This document shows positions 35,652 through 44,662 of a stretch of DNA of 64,000 nt, piece after piece. The position numbers were made by a program, and so were the translations under genes. The notes beneath the pieces are model-generated. The model had not been told where the DNA came from and ran no database searches. It saw only the letters and a program-made list of their open reading frames with translations. How positions within the stretch are numbered: position 1 is the first letter of the stretch; the number at the start of each line of letters is the position of its first letter. This stretch comes from an uncultured Bryobacterales bacterium (GTDB taxonomy: Bacteria; Acidobacteriota; Terriglobia; Bryobacterales; UBA6623): contig OX638379.1 in assembly GCA_951813605.1 (NCBI GenBank), positions 5,344,062-5,408,061 of the forward strand, in the 5' to 3' direction.

Positions 35652-36815
35652 CTACAAGGACCCGCGGGCCTGCAGTTCGATTACCTGTCCCGACCGGCCG
35701 TCTCGGATCCGCAGCGCTCCGTTGTGCCATGCCGCCTCGTCCACTCCTTGGAACCCCTCGGGCGTGCGAGTCCAGAACATCAGGTAGCCGGCTTGGATCG
35801 CTGAGCGCGCGGGCAGCCAGCGGTATAGCAGGGTGCCGAACTTCCGACCCTCGGTGATGACCTCGCGCCGTGGGAGATCGAACGCCTGCGTTCCGAACTC
35901 GAGCCCCCTCGCCATCAGCCGGTCGCGCGGATACGACTCCCAGGTCTGGAGCCACGGAAACTCGCTCGTGCGAAACAGGTACCCGAGCAGCAGCCTCTTG
36001 GTCGGATGGAGGGCCGTGACAAAGGCCCACTCTGAGCTCGGGTCCATGCGGTGGCCGGTGTGGTCAAGCGAATGCGAAGCCTTCGGGGCCGCTCGCAAGT
36101 CGACCAACCCGCCCGCCCGGGCGGGCGCCATCGGCCAGTCGAACTCCGCGCCGCCTACGAGACGGTGCGTGAGTCCCCCACGCGACGCGCCCTCTCTCGG
36201 TCTCGTCAGCGCCCGGTTTGGGGACAGGTCGACCACCGTCACGCCTCGCTCCAGAAACGGCGACCCGATGGTCGCGTGCTCCGCCCAATTCACGGGGCGG
36301 TCGAAGTCCAGGAGGCTGGTGAGGCTGGCCTTGACGTACACGACGTTCTCGCCCGGCAGCAACCGCACCTCCCTGCGGAGCAGCTCGCGCACGCGCGGAA
36401 GCGACACGGATTGTCGTAGCAGGTCCGACCCCCCTGATCGGCCGGCGAATTCCGTGGACCATTCCAAGCGGTGGGCCTCGCCGTGGCCCTCCAGGCCCGC
36501 AGACCGCTCGGCCTCGGAGGGCGGCCCGAAGCCGTCCACGCACACGAAGTGCCCGACTCCTCCGCTCGACCTTTCCGGACGCCCTTGCTCGCGATCGGCC
36601 CGCAACGAGTCCCACATGGGATTCGTGCGCTCGGAGTCTTCGGTCAGGGTGAGCGAGGGAAACGAGCCCCCGTTCTTCAGCACGACGAGCTGGATGCGGT
36701 CGTTTTGGAGCAGCACCGCCGCGCGACCCCGGTAGGCATGCTCGGCATCGACGTCCGCCCAGCCGACGCTCAGCGTCGCCGCCATGACGGCTGCCGACAG
36801 ATGCAACCTGCGCAT
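35652..36815 (-). CDS. Exported protein, possibly aldose-epimerase-like fold
   Basis: 387 residues with a short signal peptide (about 1-20). The body is rich in beta-strands with spaced aromatic residues and has stretches such as NDRIQLVVLKNGGSFPSLTL and WAEHATIGSPFLERGVTVVD that resemble galactose-mutarotase-superfamily proteins (an H-T/A-x-G-P/S-P-like segment), but no catalytic pair is certain. The context gives little help: a small zinc-ribbon gene follows and dapA is divergent 62 bp away. Confidence 0.6.
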   Translation of the reverse strand: MRRLHLSAAVMAATLSVGWADVDAEHAYRGRAAVLLQNDRIQLVVLKNGGSFPSLTLTEDSERTNPMWDSLRADREQGRPERSSGGVGHFVCVDGFGPPSEAERSAGLEGHGEAHRLEWSTEFAGRSGGSDLLRQSVSLPRVRELLRREVRLLPGENVVYVKASLTSLLDFDRPVNWAEHATIGSPFLERGVTVVDLSPNRALTRPREGASRGGLTHRLVGGAEFDWPMAPARAGGLVDLRAAPKASHSLDHTGHRMDPSSEWAFVTALHPTKRLLLGYLFRTSEFPWLQTWESYPRDRLMARGLEFGTQAFDLPRREVITEGRKFGTLLYRWLPARSAIQAGYLMFWTRTPEGFQGVDEAAWHNGALRIRDGRSGQVIELQARGSL

Positions 36816-36877
36816 GCCTGAATCCTAACAGCCGGCGCTCGGCGTGCGAGAATGGACACGCCCGGTTGGAGGCCACC

Positions 36878-37783
36878 ATGTTCCAAGGCTGCGGGACCGC
36901 CCTCATTACGCCCTTCGCGCCGGACGGCTCATTGGACGAGTTCACCCTGCGCCGTCTCGTTAGCCGCCAAGTCGATGACGGAATCCACTTCTTGGTGCCG
37001 GGCGGCACGACCGGGGAGAGTCCGACGTTGACGAGGGGCGAGCACCTGAGGCTTGTCGAGATCACCCTCGAGGAGTCTGCGCGCCGGCTGCCCGTCGTGG
37101 CCGGATGCGGCGGATACAACACGGCCAGCATCGTGAGCTTGGCTGCTGACCTCCACGCCCTAGGCGTGCAGGGCCTGCTGTCGGTGACGCCCTACTACAA
37201 CAAGCCGACCCCGGAGGGCCTCTACAGGCACTATGACGCGATCGCCGCGGCCACCGACCTGCCGATCGTCGTTTACAACGTGCCCGGGCGGACTTGCTGC
37301 AATATCAGGCCCGACCTACTGTGCCGCCTGGCGGGGATCGCCAACATCGTTGCCGTGAAGGAAGCCTCGGGGGACATCGGGCAGATGGCGAGGGTCTGCC
37401 AATGCATCCCGCAGGGCTTTTCGGTCTTGTCCGGTGACGACTCGGTTACGCTGCCGTTGATGGCGTTGGGCGGGTCCGGCGTGATTTCGGTTGTTTCAAA
37501 CGAGGTCCCGGGAGCCATGGCCAAGCTTTGCGACCTCGCGCTGGCCGGGGACTTTGCGGGTGCCCGCGCCGTGCATCGCCGGTATCTGCCGCTCATGGAT
37601 GTCAACTTCTGCGAGACGAGCCCCGGTCCCGTGAAGGTTGCCATGGAAATGATGGGCTTGCTTGACGAAGCGCGGTACCGGTTGCCCATGACACGCCCTT
37701 CGCCGGCAAGTTGCACGCGCGTCGGCGACGTGCTCGAGGCGCTGGGAGTCCTGCAAAAGGCCCCCGTCGCGGCCCGTGGCTAG
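36878..37783 (+). CDS. dapA: 4-hydroxy-tetrahydrodipicolinate synthase
   Basis: 301 residues from the ATG at 36878, which has GGAGG 5 bp upstream. Motifs: GTALITPFAPDGSLD, PGGTTGESPTLTRGEH (pyruvate pocket Thr-Thr), YNVPGRT (Tyr of the triad), and VAVKEASGD with the Schiff-base Lys. It condenses pyruvate with aspartate semialdehyde for lysine and peptidoglycan. Its TAG stop is shared, as CTAG, with the convergent receptor gene. Confidence 0.95.
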   Translation: MFQGCGTALITPFAPDGSLDEFTLRRLVSRQVDDGIHFLVPGGTTGESPTLTRGEHLRLVEITLEESARRLPVVAGCGGYNTASIVSLAADLHALGVQGLLSVTPYYNKPTPEGLYRHYDAIAAATDLPIVVYNVPGRTCCNIRPDLLCRLAGIANIVAVKEASGDIGQMARVCQCIPQGFSVLSGDDSVTLPLMALGGSGVISVVSNEVPGAMAKLCDLALAGDFAGARAVHRRYLPLMDVNFCETSPGPVKVAMEMMGLLDEARYRLPMTRPSPASCTRVGDVLEALGVLQKAPVAARG

Positions 37784-40700
37784 AACTGCAATCGGAGTGC
37801 CGTCTGCACGATGCGGCCCATGCCCGACATCCGCGCGACCCCGAAGTAGACATCGTCGATATTGCTGAACGGCGCAGCCCAGTTCCAGTTGCCGAACGCG
37901 TTCAGCAAGTCGAACCCGATTTGCATCGACACCGCTTCGCCGACTTCGATGGGCCTGGCAACCCGGAAATCCCACTGCTGGAACCCTGCGACCCGATACT
38001 CGTTGCGCCGGGATGTGCCCGCGCGGACATCTTGGAAGCTTCTCGGCCGCACCGCACGGAAAGCGTTGGGATCGAAGGCGAACCGCCCGGTTATCGACCG
38101 GCCGCCGTCCAGCGTGTAGGTCCTGACGACGCGCGGGTCCAGCACGGTGTACGGCCCGACCCGGTCAGGTCGCCCGACCCGCTCGAACGTGTAGGTGGGA
38201 TCCTCGGTTTGCCGGATATCGAGCGGCAGGCCTGATCGCCAGCGCCAGATGCCGCTCACGCTCCAGCGATCGATCCAGGGTGCCGAGTCGGTCCAGCGCC
38301 GGGGCAGGCGGACTCCGTACTGCCAGGTCGCGGAGAGGGAATGCCGCCGGTCAAAGTTCGAGAACGTCCAGTCCTCCCCGACCAGTTCGTCACCAAACAC
38401 GGTGCTCCCGTTGTCGAATGACTGGCCCCAGCTGTAACCGATGTTGAGCGCCAGCCCCCTGTGGAGGTACCGGTTGGCACGCACTTGGATGGCCTCGTAC
38501 CGCGCGCTTCCCGAACTCTCGAACCTGCGGATGTTCCCGAACCGCGAGAATCGCCGCATGTTGCGCACGGACCCGAAGCTGCGCAGCGGGTTCCGCACGA
38601 AGACATTCAGCTCGCGCTGCTGCTGCAAGCGCAACGAGCGCGTACCTAGGTAGCTCGCGGAGAGAAACACGCGACCCGGCAGCAGGCGCTGCCAGCTGAG
38701 ATTCCAGTGCTGCGCGCGGGCGTTCTCGAATTGCGGGTCGAATACAAGAATCGGGTAGCGCACGACATTGGGCCGGAAGGTTGTCGGCTGGAGGCTGGGG
38801 AGCGCCGTGATCGGCGCTTGGAACGCCCCTCGCGGATTGCGCAGCGCGAAGCGGTTGTCGAAGCTGAATGGCGGATACGTGGCCTGAAACAGCGCGGCTG
38901 CGCTTGACCCGGCAAATGTGCCGTGGTCGAAGAACACTCCATAGGCGGCGCGGAACACCGACCGGCCGGACTCCCCTAGCAGCCAGCGAGCCGCCTTGCG
39001 GTCCCATGACGGCGAGTAAGCAATGCCTATGCGGGGCGAGAAGTTTCGCCCTCGCGAGACGAGCGTCGACCTAGGCAGCACGTTGCCCTCGGGATCGGTG
39101 TCTCCCGGGAACTGCAGGTTCGGAGGCGAGTCCGGGTATCGGATGCTCTGCGTTCCCTCGCGGAACGTCATCAGCCGGTCCCATCTGTCCGTGGCCGGGG
39201 GCTGCTCCTCGAACCGCACGCCGAACGTCACCTTCAAGTCGCTCCTCGGCCGGATCTCGGCTTCCGCGAAGGCAGCGAGTTCCTGCCACCGGAGATCCAG
39301 GCTGCGGGGAGTCTGCAAGCGATACTCCCCTGGCCGCCCGAGGAGCATGTCCCGCAGCCCTTGGCCGCGGAATCGCGATGGCGGCTCCGGGGGGGCCGGG
39401 AAGCTGAAGCTGCCCGCGGAGTTTTCCGTGTTTGTGAACGGCCAGGACCCCTGTTGCATGAGCAGGCCCACGCGGAGGGCCTGCCGGCGGTGCCGGAATT
39501 CCATGTCGTGGCGGAGTTGCAGGGTCGTCTGAACGGAGTTCTCGGAATCGATGAACGGCGCGACATGCAGTTGCAGCTGACCCGTGTCATGCCACAGCCG
39601 GACATTGGGGATCGTTCCCGGATTCAAGTCAGAGTACTCGAAGCCGAAGTCCTCGGCGGGCATGTCTCCGAACGCCGTGTGTCCGCGCCGCTGCTCGCTC
39701 GACAGGCGTTGCATGGCCAGGCGCAGCGTTTGCACGAAGTATGGCGAGACCGTGTGCGTCAGCGCGTACTGTGCATGGTTCGAGACTTGCCGGCGATTCG
39801 CGATGGTGCCGGGCGAGGCAGTGAACGGCTCCGCGGTGGGCTCGCGGACCCTGTTGCTGTAGACGTAATGGCTTAGGTAATGAGCGAATGTCTTCGATCG
39901 CCGGTCAATCCGGGCCAGCAGTACCTGACCGTAGCTCTTGAGCGTTTCCGAGGCTTGCAGCCAGCCGCCTTCCAGATTAGATCGCGGCACGAACGTGGCT
40001 AGGTACTTCTGCACCAGCGGGTCAAGTCGGTAGGCCGGTATCCGGCTGTTCGGGAACTCGATCCCGCTCAGAGGGTCGACCGGCAGTCTTTCGAAGCCGA
40101 AGAAGTTGCCGGAACGTTCGTTATCGCTCAGGACGCGACGCAGAGATTGGTGATTGCGGCTGGTCAGCCACGCCTCTCCGTCGACGAACGCGTAGAGCTT
40201 TTGCCGGGGCCATAGCGGTCCGGCCGCCTGGCCGCCGCCCACCCATCCGCCAACGCGGTCGCGGGAACCGTCGAACGCGCCTAGCGACTCGTTCCACGAA
40301 GGCCGCATGTAGCCCCGCAGCTGCCCGTGCCAGATGTCCGTTCCCGACCGGAATCTGGGATCGACCACCGCACCGGCGTTCCTGCCCTCGCTGGCCGAAT
40401 AGGTGTGAGTGCTGACCCGGAGCGATTCGAGGGCTTCGGGAACCGGCCCGAAATTCGCCGCTTGCGCCCCGGTGATGCGGTTCTGCGCGTTGTTGGTAGC
40501 ACCGTCGAGCTTGTAGTTGATGAAGGAGCTGCGGGAGCCGTTGGCGGAGACCGGCGCCGCCCTGCCGGTATAGGGGTCCACGTCCAACGAGGTCGTGGGG
40601 GTCATGCCCGGAACCAAATGCAGCAGCTTGTCGACTGTCGTCCGCCCCTCGGAGCCGACCACGATGGGCAGCGCCTCGATCTGCTCGCGCACCAAGCCGT

Positions 40701-41085
40701 ATTCCAGAGCCATCTCCTCGAGTCCCGATCGGGGCCGGGTCGCAGCGGGTCGCAGCTGCTGCATCACGACCGGGGGAATCACCACCGGGATTCCGGGCAG
40801 TACCTCGAAGGGGCCGCTGCGCCAGGCCGTGTAGCGGTCGTGGAGCAGTGCAAGCGAATACCGCCCGGAACCTACGGATTCGAATAAGAACGCGCCGTCC
40901 GAACGGGTCTTGTCGCGAAGCACTTGCGCACTGGCGAGATTGATGAGCTGGGCTTCCACACCCGCCAAGGGCGCTTGACGATCGTCCAGCACATAGCCGG
41001 AAACCTCTCCCGCGCTAGCCGACGCGCTACCAAACCGTCCGAGCAGCAGCGCGATGAAGAAGCCGTACTGGACGGCGTGACGCAC
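37780..41085 (-). CDS. Oar-like TonB-dependent receptor with carboxypeptidase-regulatory domain
   Basis: 1101 residues, usual for acidobacterial Oar-type outer-membrane receptors. A signal peptide (about 1-27) is followed by a carboxypeptidase-regulatory-like domain (30-110; VSGYVLDDRQAPLAGVEAQL), a plug (about 130-260) and a long beta-barrel that ends in an aromatic Phe (IVQTALRLQF). No N-terminal signalling (secretin/STN) domain is seen. It starts 12 bp after the anti-sigma gene and belongs with it and the ECF sigma gene in one operon. Its ligand is unknown; homologous expansions in Acidobacteriota are thought to import oligosaccharides or peptides. Confidence 0.92.
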   Translation of the reverse strand: MRHAVQYGFFIALLLGRFGSASASAGEVSGYVLDDRQAPLAGVEAQLINLASAQVLRDKTRSDGAFLFESVGSGRYSLALLHDRYTAWRSGPFEVLPGIPVVIPPVVMQQLRPAATRPRSGLEEMALEYGLVREQIEALPIVVGSEGRTTVDKLLHLVPGMTPTTSLDVDPYTGRAAPVSANGSRSSFINYKLDGATNNAQNRITGAQAANFGPVPEALESLRVSTHTYSASEGRNAGAVVDPRFRSGTDIWHGQLRGYMRPSWNESLGAFDGSRDRVGGWVGGGQAAGPLWPRQKLYAFVDGEAWLTSRNHQSLRRVLSDNERSGNFFGFERLPVDPLSGIEFPNSRIPAYRLDPLVQKYLATFVPRSNLEGGWLQASETLKSYGQVLLARIDRRSKTFAHYLSHYVYSNRVREPTAEPFTASPGTIANRRQVSNHAQYALTHTVSPYFVQTLRLAMQRLSSEQRRGHTAFGDMPAEDFGFEYSDLNPGTIPNVRLWHDTGQLQLHVAPFIDSENSVQTTLQLRHDMEFRHRRQALRVGLLMQQGSWPFTNTENSAGSFSFPAPPEPPSRFRGQGLRDMLLGRPGEYRLQTPRSLDLRWQELAAFAEAEIRPRSDLKVTFGVRFEEQPPATDRWDRLMTFREGTQSIRYPDSPPNLQFPGDTDPEGNVLPRSTLVSRGRNFSPRIGIAYSPSWDRKAARWLLGESGRSVFRAAYGVFFDHGTFAGSSAAALFQATYPPFSFDNRFALRNPRGAFQAPITALPSLQPTTFRPNVVRYPILVFDPQFENARAQHWNLSWQRLLPGRVFLSASYLGTRSLRLQQQRELNVFVRNPLRSFGSVRNMRRFSRFGNIRRFESSGSARYEAIQVRANRYLHRGLALNIGYSWGQSFDNGSTVFGDELVGEDWTFSNFDRRHSLSATWQYGVRLPRRWTDSAPWIDRWSVSGIWRWRSGLPLDIRQTEDPTYTFERVGRPDRVGPYTVLDPRVVRTYTLDGGRSITGRFAFDPNAFRAVRPRSFQDVRAGTSRRNEYRVAGFQQWDFRVARPIEVGEAVSMQIGFDLLNAFGNWNWAAPFSNIDDVYFGVARMSGMGRIVQTALRLQF

Positions 41086-41097
41086 GTTAGCTTTAGT

Positions 41098-42825
41098 CTA
41101 GCGGTTGCGAATCTCTTTTTTGAGGCGTTGCGTGTGGTGGCGGATTCTGGACAGCAGGGTCCCTACAGAAAGGGTGCCTGCGCGCGCGTCGAGCGGTTCG
41201 CTGATTCCGAAGAACATTGCAGTCAAAGCGCGGTCAAGCGCTAGCGCGTCCTTTAGGAGTTCCCTGCTCGTACCTCCCAGGCTGTCGAAGTCCTCTGGCG
41301 GACGTTTGGCGCTCCGGTAATTCCAATTCGTCCGCTCCAGAGCTTCCGACAGCTCGGCGCCGACCTCTTTCTCGTACTTAGCAATCGCGTCTAGGTGGAA
41401 TCCGAGGACTTGACGGAGGCGGTCCGTGCGCCGCGCTTCGTCGATGCCAGTGCGGTTCAGCATGCTGTGCAGCGCGTGGACATGGGCTAGCAGTTCCGCG
41501 TCGTCCCGCATCACGCCGGTTACGTAGCGGTTAAGTTCGTTTTCCAGCAGGCTCGCATCCAAGGGCTGGAACGACCGCCTTGCCGAGTCCTCGTAGTGCT
41601 GCAGCAGCGAGTTGCGGACCAAGCCTCCGGCTGGACGGCTAGCGCCGACGGCTGCACGCAGCGGATTTTGCAGCGCCGCTTTCCGGGAACCGCGAACCGA
41701 GATGGAAAAGTCCACCGGCCTTCCGTCCGCCGCCGCTCGCAGAGCGCTCTCGATCCTGAGCCGATCGGATTCGTTAGCCACCGAACCCGTAAACCGAAGC
41801 CGCCCGTTGGATCCTCCCGCCTGCAACGATTCCTTCCACAGGCCGGTTCTGGCGAGAATCCAGTTCCCTTCGATCGCGGAGTCGGGAGAGTCCGGCGCCG
41901 GGGGAGCGATTCTCGCCGGCAGGGGCACGGCGAACGCGTTCGCCGCCGGCGTGGGCGGGGTAGGCAGGTCCGACCGCTGCGGCAACTCGATCGCTACGGA
42001 ATCCAATGGGAAGTCCAGGGCTTCCACAGCAGGGGCAGGCTGGCCGACGAGCGCCACCATCGGGGCTGGTAAGGCCCGGTTTGCCGAGGCGAGTTCGAAC
42101 CGCTCGAGAGGCTGTAGCGGCAGCATCTCGCGTGCCGCGATCGCCGTTCGGGAATCGCTTGCGACTGCCTCCGGCGCGATCGCCTCGGCAACAGGAGCAG
42201 GTGCCGGCCGTTCAGGCGGGGATACCGCGTTCCAACCGACCCAAGCGAGCAGGCATGCCGCTGCGAAAGCGGCGGCGTAGGAAGCGAATGCAGGCGCTCT
42301 CGGCAAACTGAACCGGGGCAGCCAGTTCCAATGTCGCCCGGCTTCGGCTTTCTGACGCTTCACCTCGCGCTTGAGCTGAGCCCGCAGAGCAACCAAGGCC
42401 GCAGCCCTGCGCTCGGCCGGCAGTACGAAGGCGGTCTGCCGGTGAAGTGCGTACTCGATCTCCGCGAGTTGGACGTGGATCTCGGCCGCGCGGCTCCGGC
42501 ATGGGCCGCACGCGCTGAGGTGGGCCCTGTTGGCGGTGCCCAGGCTGTCTTCGACTGACAGCAGCAGATCTTCAGTAGAGAGGTGCACGGCCAGCAGTTC
42601 CGCTTCCGCCGCCAGTCGGGCGCGGAAGTGGTGCAGTTGCGTCGGCCGCGTGAAGGGATGTCGCGTCTGCGCGAGCAGGTCGGATGTCGCGTGGACGTAG
42701 GTTTCCTGCAAGTCGACCATCTGGGCTTTGCAGTCGACGCAGTCCGGCACGTGCCGGCAAAGCTCGCGATCCTCTAGCTCGCCTTCAGCGTAGAGGAGCA
42801 GTTCTTCCGTGCTTAGGTGTCTCAC
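41098..42825 (-). CDS. Membrane anti-sigma factor with two zinc-finger (ZAS) domains
   Basis: 575 residues. The N-terminus has two related anti-sigma zinc-finger units: HLSTEELLLYAEGE... with H25-x3-C29-x2-C32, and HLSTEDLLLSVEDS... with H102-x3-C106-x2-C109. One membrane helix follows (about 178-200), then a Pro/Ala-rich linker, a BON-like segment (about 340-378, GRLRFTGSVANESDRLRIESALRAA) and a helical C-terminal domain outside the cytoplasm. The start overlaps the ECF sigma gene by 41 bp, so the pair is translationally coupled. The extracytoplasmic part could sense the receptor encoded next. Confidence 0.85.
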   Translation of the reverse strand: MRHLSTEELLLYAEGELEDRELCRHVPDCVDCKAQMVDLQETYVHATSDLLAQTRHPFTRPTQLHHFRARLAAEAELLAVHLSTEDLLLSVEDSLGTANRAHLSACGPCRSRAAEIHVQLAEIEYALHRQTAFVLPAERRAAALVALRAQLKREVKRQKAEAGRHWNWLPRFSLPRAPAFASYAAAFAAACLLAWVGWNAVSPPERPAPAPVAEAIAPEAVASDSRTAIAAREMLPLQPLERFELASANRALPAPMVALVGQPAPAVEALDFPLDSVAIELPQRSDLPTPPTPAANAFAVPLPARIAPPAPDSPDSAIEGNWILARTGLWKESLQAGGSNGRLRFTGSVANESDRLRIESALRAAADGRPVDFSISVRGSRKAALQNPLRAAVGASRPAGGLVRNSLLQHYEDSARRSFQPLDASLLENELNRYVTGVMRDDAELLAHVHALHSMLNRTGIDEARRTDRLRQVLGFHLDAIAKYEKEVGAELSEALERTNWNYRSAKRPPEDFDSLGGTSRELLKDALALDRALTAMFFGISEPLDARAGTLSVGTLLSRIRHHTQRLKKEIRNR

Positions 42826-43348
42826 TGGGTTTGGGAACCGCCCGCCGAAACTTCTTGATCGCCCGAGCTACGTAGCTCGCGGCGGTCGAAATCGAAACAT
42901 CCAATACTTCCGCCACTTCGCGGAATGTCAACCCCTCCGCCCGCAGCAGCAGGCATTCCTTCTCCAGCGGACTCAGCGTATGCCACGGCAGTTTGGATGA
43001 CCATAGCGACCGCTCGTCCGCATCCAGTTCGGGGAGGTACGCGTGGTTCGCCTCGACGCTCCTCCAGCCCGCTTCGTCCAGAAGCACCGGCTTGGATTTC
43101 TTCGCGCGGTCGATCGCCAGGCGCCGTCCCACACGGTACAGCCACCCTTTCGGATTCTGTATAGATTCCCCGTTGCAGCGGGCTCGGAAGAAGCGGATGA
43201 AAGTTTCTTGCGCGAGGTCCTCGAGATCGTAGGTGTTGCGTCCTCCGCTGCGCAGGTAGCGCATCAGGTTCGCTGAATGCTCCTGAAAGAGTTGCTCCGT
43301 CTCCCATGCGGCCTGCGTTAGGGCGTCGGGCTGACTGGACGAAGGCAC
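42785..43348 (-). CDS. ECF-type RNA polymerase sigma factor
   Basis: 187 residues. Region 2 has YDLEDLAQETFIRFFRA and WLYRVGRRLAIDRAKK; region 4 has LSPLEKECLLLRAEGLTFREVAEVLDVSISTAASYVARAIKKFRR, a complete helix-turn-helix. It overlaps and precedes the double-ZAS anti-sigma gene and, through it, the receptor. Its likely targets include its own promoter and those of receptor genes, but no motif is shared obviously in the window. Confidence 0.92.
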   Translation of the reverse strand: MPSSSQPDALTQAAWETEQLFQEHSANLMRYLRSGGRNTYDLEDLAQETFIRFFRARCNGESIQNPKGWLYRVGRRLAIDRAKKSKPVLLDEAGWRSVEANHAYLPELDADERSLWSSKLPWHTLSPLEKECLLLRAEGLTFREVAEVLDVSISTAASYVARAIKKFRRAVPKPSETPKHGRTAPLR

Positions 43349-43768
43349 AGATTACCTCGCAAGCTTTCCCTAGCCGTACAGTCCCTAGACGATTGAGCGC
43401 GCGATTCTTACGGCAAGAAAGCTTCCAAGTAGAATTGTGCGCCCCGGGAGAAGGAATGTCAAGCCAACAGGACTGCAGGACTGCATTGACTGCATTGCAT
43501 GTTCCGGCAGGACCGTGACCGGCTTTCCATTCCGAGTGCGGCGGGTCCGGTCTGCCGCTCGGTGCCTGAGCGGATCTCCAAGAATTCCGAACTCGCTCTA
43601 CGAGCGAAGAATTCCGCCGGCGCCGCCGGGTCGCCTGACTTTTGCACCGCCTGATACGCTGCGATTCCGTGGGTCTCGCTGGGTTCCTATAATGGGAGTC
43701 CGGCTGAGCGTGTCCGCCTGCCGACGGAGGCCGGCGGGCGCGAGCGCCATCGAAGGAGGATCCGGCTC
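43349..43768. other. Divergent intergenic region between the ECF operon and the molybdenum hydroxylase operon
   Basis: About 420 bp, no gene. It has a short tandem repeat (three near-copies of GGACTGCAT at 43470-43495) and a TATAAT at 43688-43693. Confidence 0.4.
43688..43693 (+). promoter_or_regulatory. Consensus -10 element upstream of the molybdenum hydroxylase operon
   Basis: TATAAT, 75 bp before the TTG start of the FAD subunit. A weak TTCCGT lies 17 bp further upstream. An AAGGAGGA ribosome-binding site at about 43754-43761 fits a normal leader. Confidence 0.4.
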
Positions 43769-44644
43769 TTGCACTGGGTTGACTATCTCCGCCCGCGAAC
43801 GCTCGACGAGTGCTTGCGGGCCTTCGCCGAGCATGGCGCCAATGCCAGGGCGCTGGCCGGCGGCACCGACCTGCTGGTGCAAATGCGGGTTGGCCGCCGC
43901 ACCAACGGCGTCTTGGTGGACATGAAGGCCGTCCCGGAGCTGACCGAGCTTCGGTACGATGCCCTCGAAGGCTTGACGCTTGGCGCGGCCGTTCCGTGCT
44001 ATCGCGTCTACGGTGACGAGAAGGTGCGCCAGACGTACCCTGGGCTGATCGACACCGTCGAGATGATCGGCGGCACTCAGATCCAAGGCCGCGCGTCCGT
44101 CGGAGGCAACCTGTGCAACTCGGCTCCCAGCGCGGACGCCGTCCCCGCGCTGATCGCTCTCAGGGCGACCTGTCGGATCGCCTCGACGGCTGGCTGGCGC
44201 GAGGTGCCAGTCGAAGATTTCTGCACGGCGCCGGGCCGCAACGTTCTCCGGGAGACGGAGATCCTCGTCTCGCTTCGCCTGCCACCCCCGCCGGAAGGCT
44301 TCGGTGCCTGCTACCTGCGTTTCATTCCTCGCAACGAGATGGACATCGCAGTCGCGGGCGCGGGCGTATCGGTCAAGTTGGCGGACGGGGTGTTCGAAGA
44401 CGGTCGCGTTGCGCTTGCCTCGGTCGCTCCGACGCCCTTGCTGGTGGAAGAGGCGGGGGCCGCGCTTCGCGGGCAGCGTGTGGGCCGCGAGGCGGTCGCG
44501 CGGGCCGCGGCGGCAGCCAAGGCCGCGGCCCGACCCATCACGGACATGCGCGGGACCGCCGCGTACCGCCGCAACCTGTGCGAGGTCCTGACGCGTAGAG
44601 CCTTGGAGAGGGCGGTGCAGCGCGCCGGAGGCACGCTGGGCTAG
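43769..44644 (+). CDS. Molybdenum hydroxylase FAD-binding (medium) subunit
   Basis: 291 residues from a TTG that has an ideal AAGGAGGA 8 bp upstream. ALAGGTDLLVQMRVG is the FAD pyrophosphate loop, and IQGRASVGGNLCNSAPSADAVPAL is the family signature. It has the CO-dehydrogenase flavoprotein-type C-terminal domain (AAYRRNLCEVLTRRAL). It passes electrons from the 2Fe-2S subunit, whose gene starts 18 bp downstream. Confidence 0.92.
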   Translation: MHWVDYLRPRTLDECLRAFAEHGANARALAGGTDLLVQMRVGRRTNGVLVDMKAVPELTELRYDALEGLTLGAAVPCYRVYGDEKVRQTYPGLIDTVEMIGGTQIQGRASVGGNLCNSAPSADAVPALIALRATCRIASTAGWREVPVEDFCTAPGRNVLRETEILVSLRLPPPPEGFGACYLRFIPRNEMDIAVAGAGVSVKLADGVFEDGRVALASVAPTPLLVEEAGAALRGQRVGREAVARAAAAAKAAARPITDMRGTAAYRRNLCEVLTRRALERAVQRAGGTLG

Positions 44645-44662
44645 GAAGGGAATTTCGAGGCC

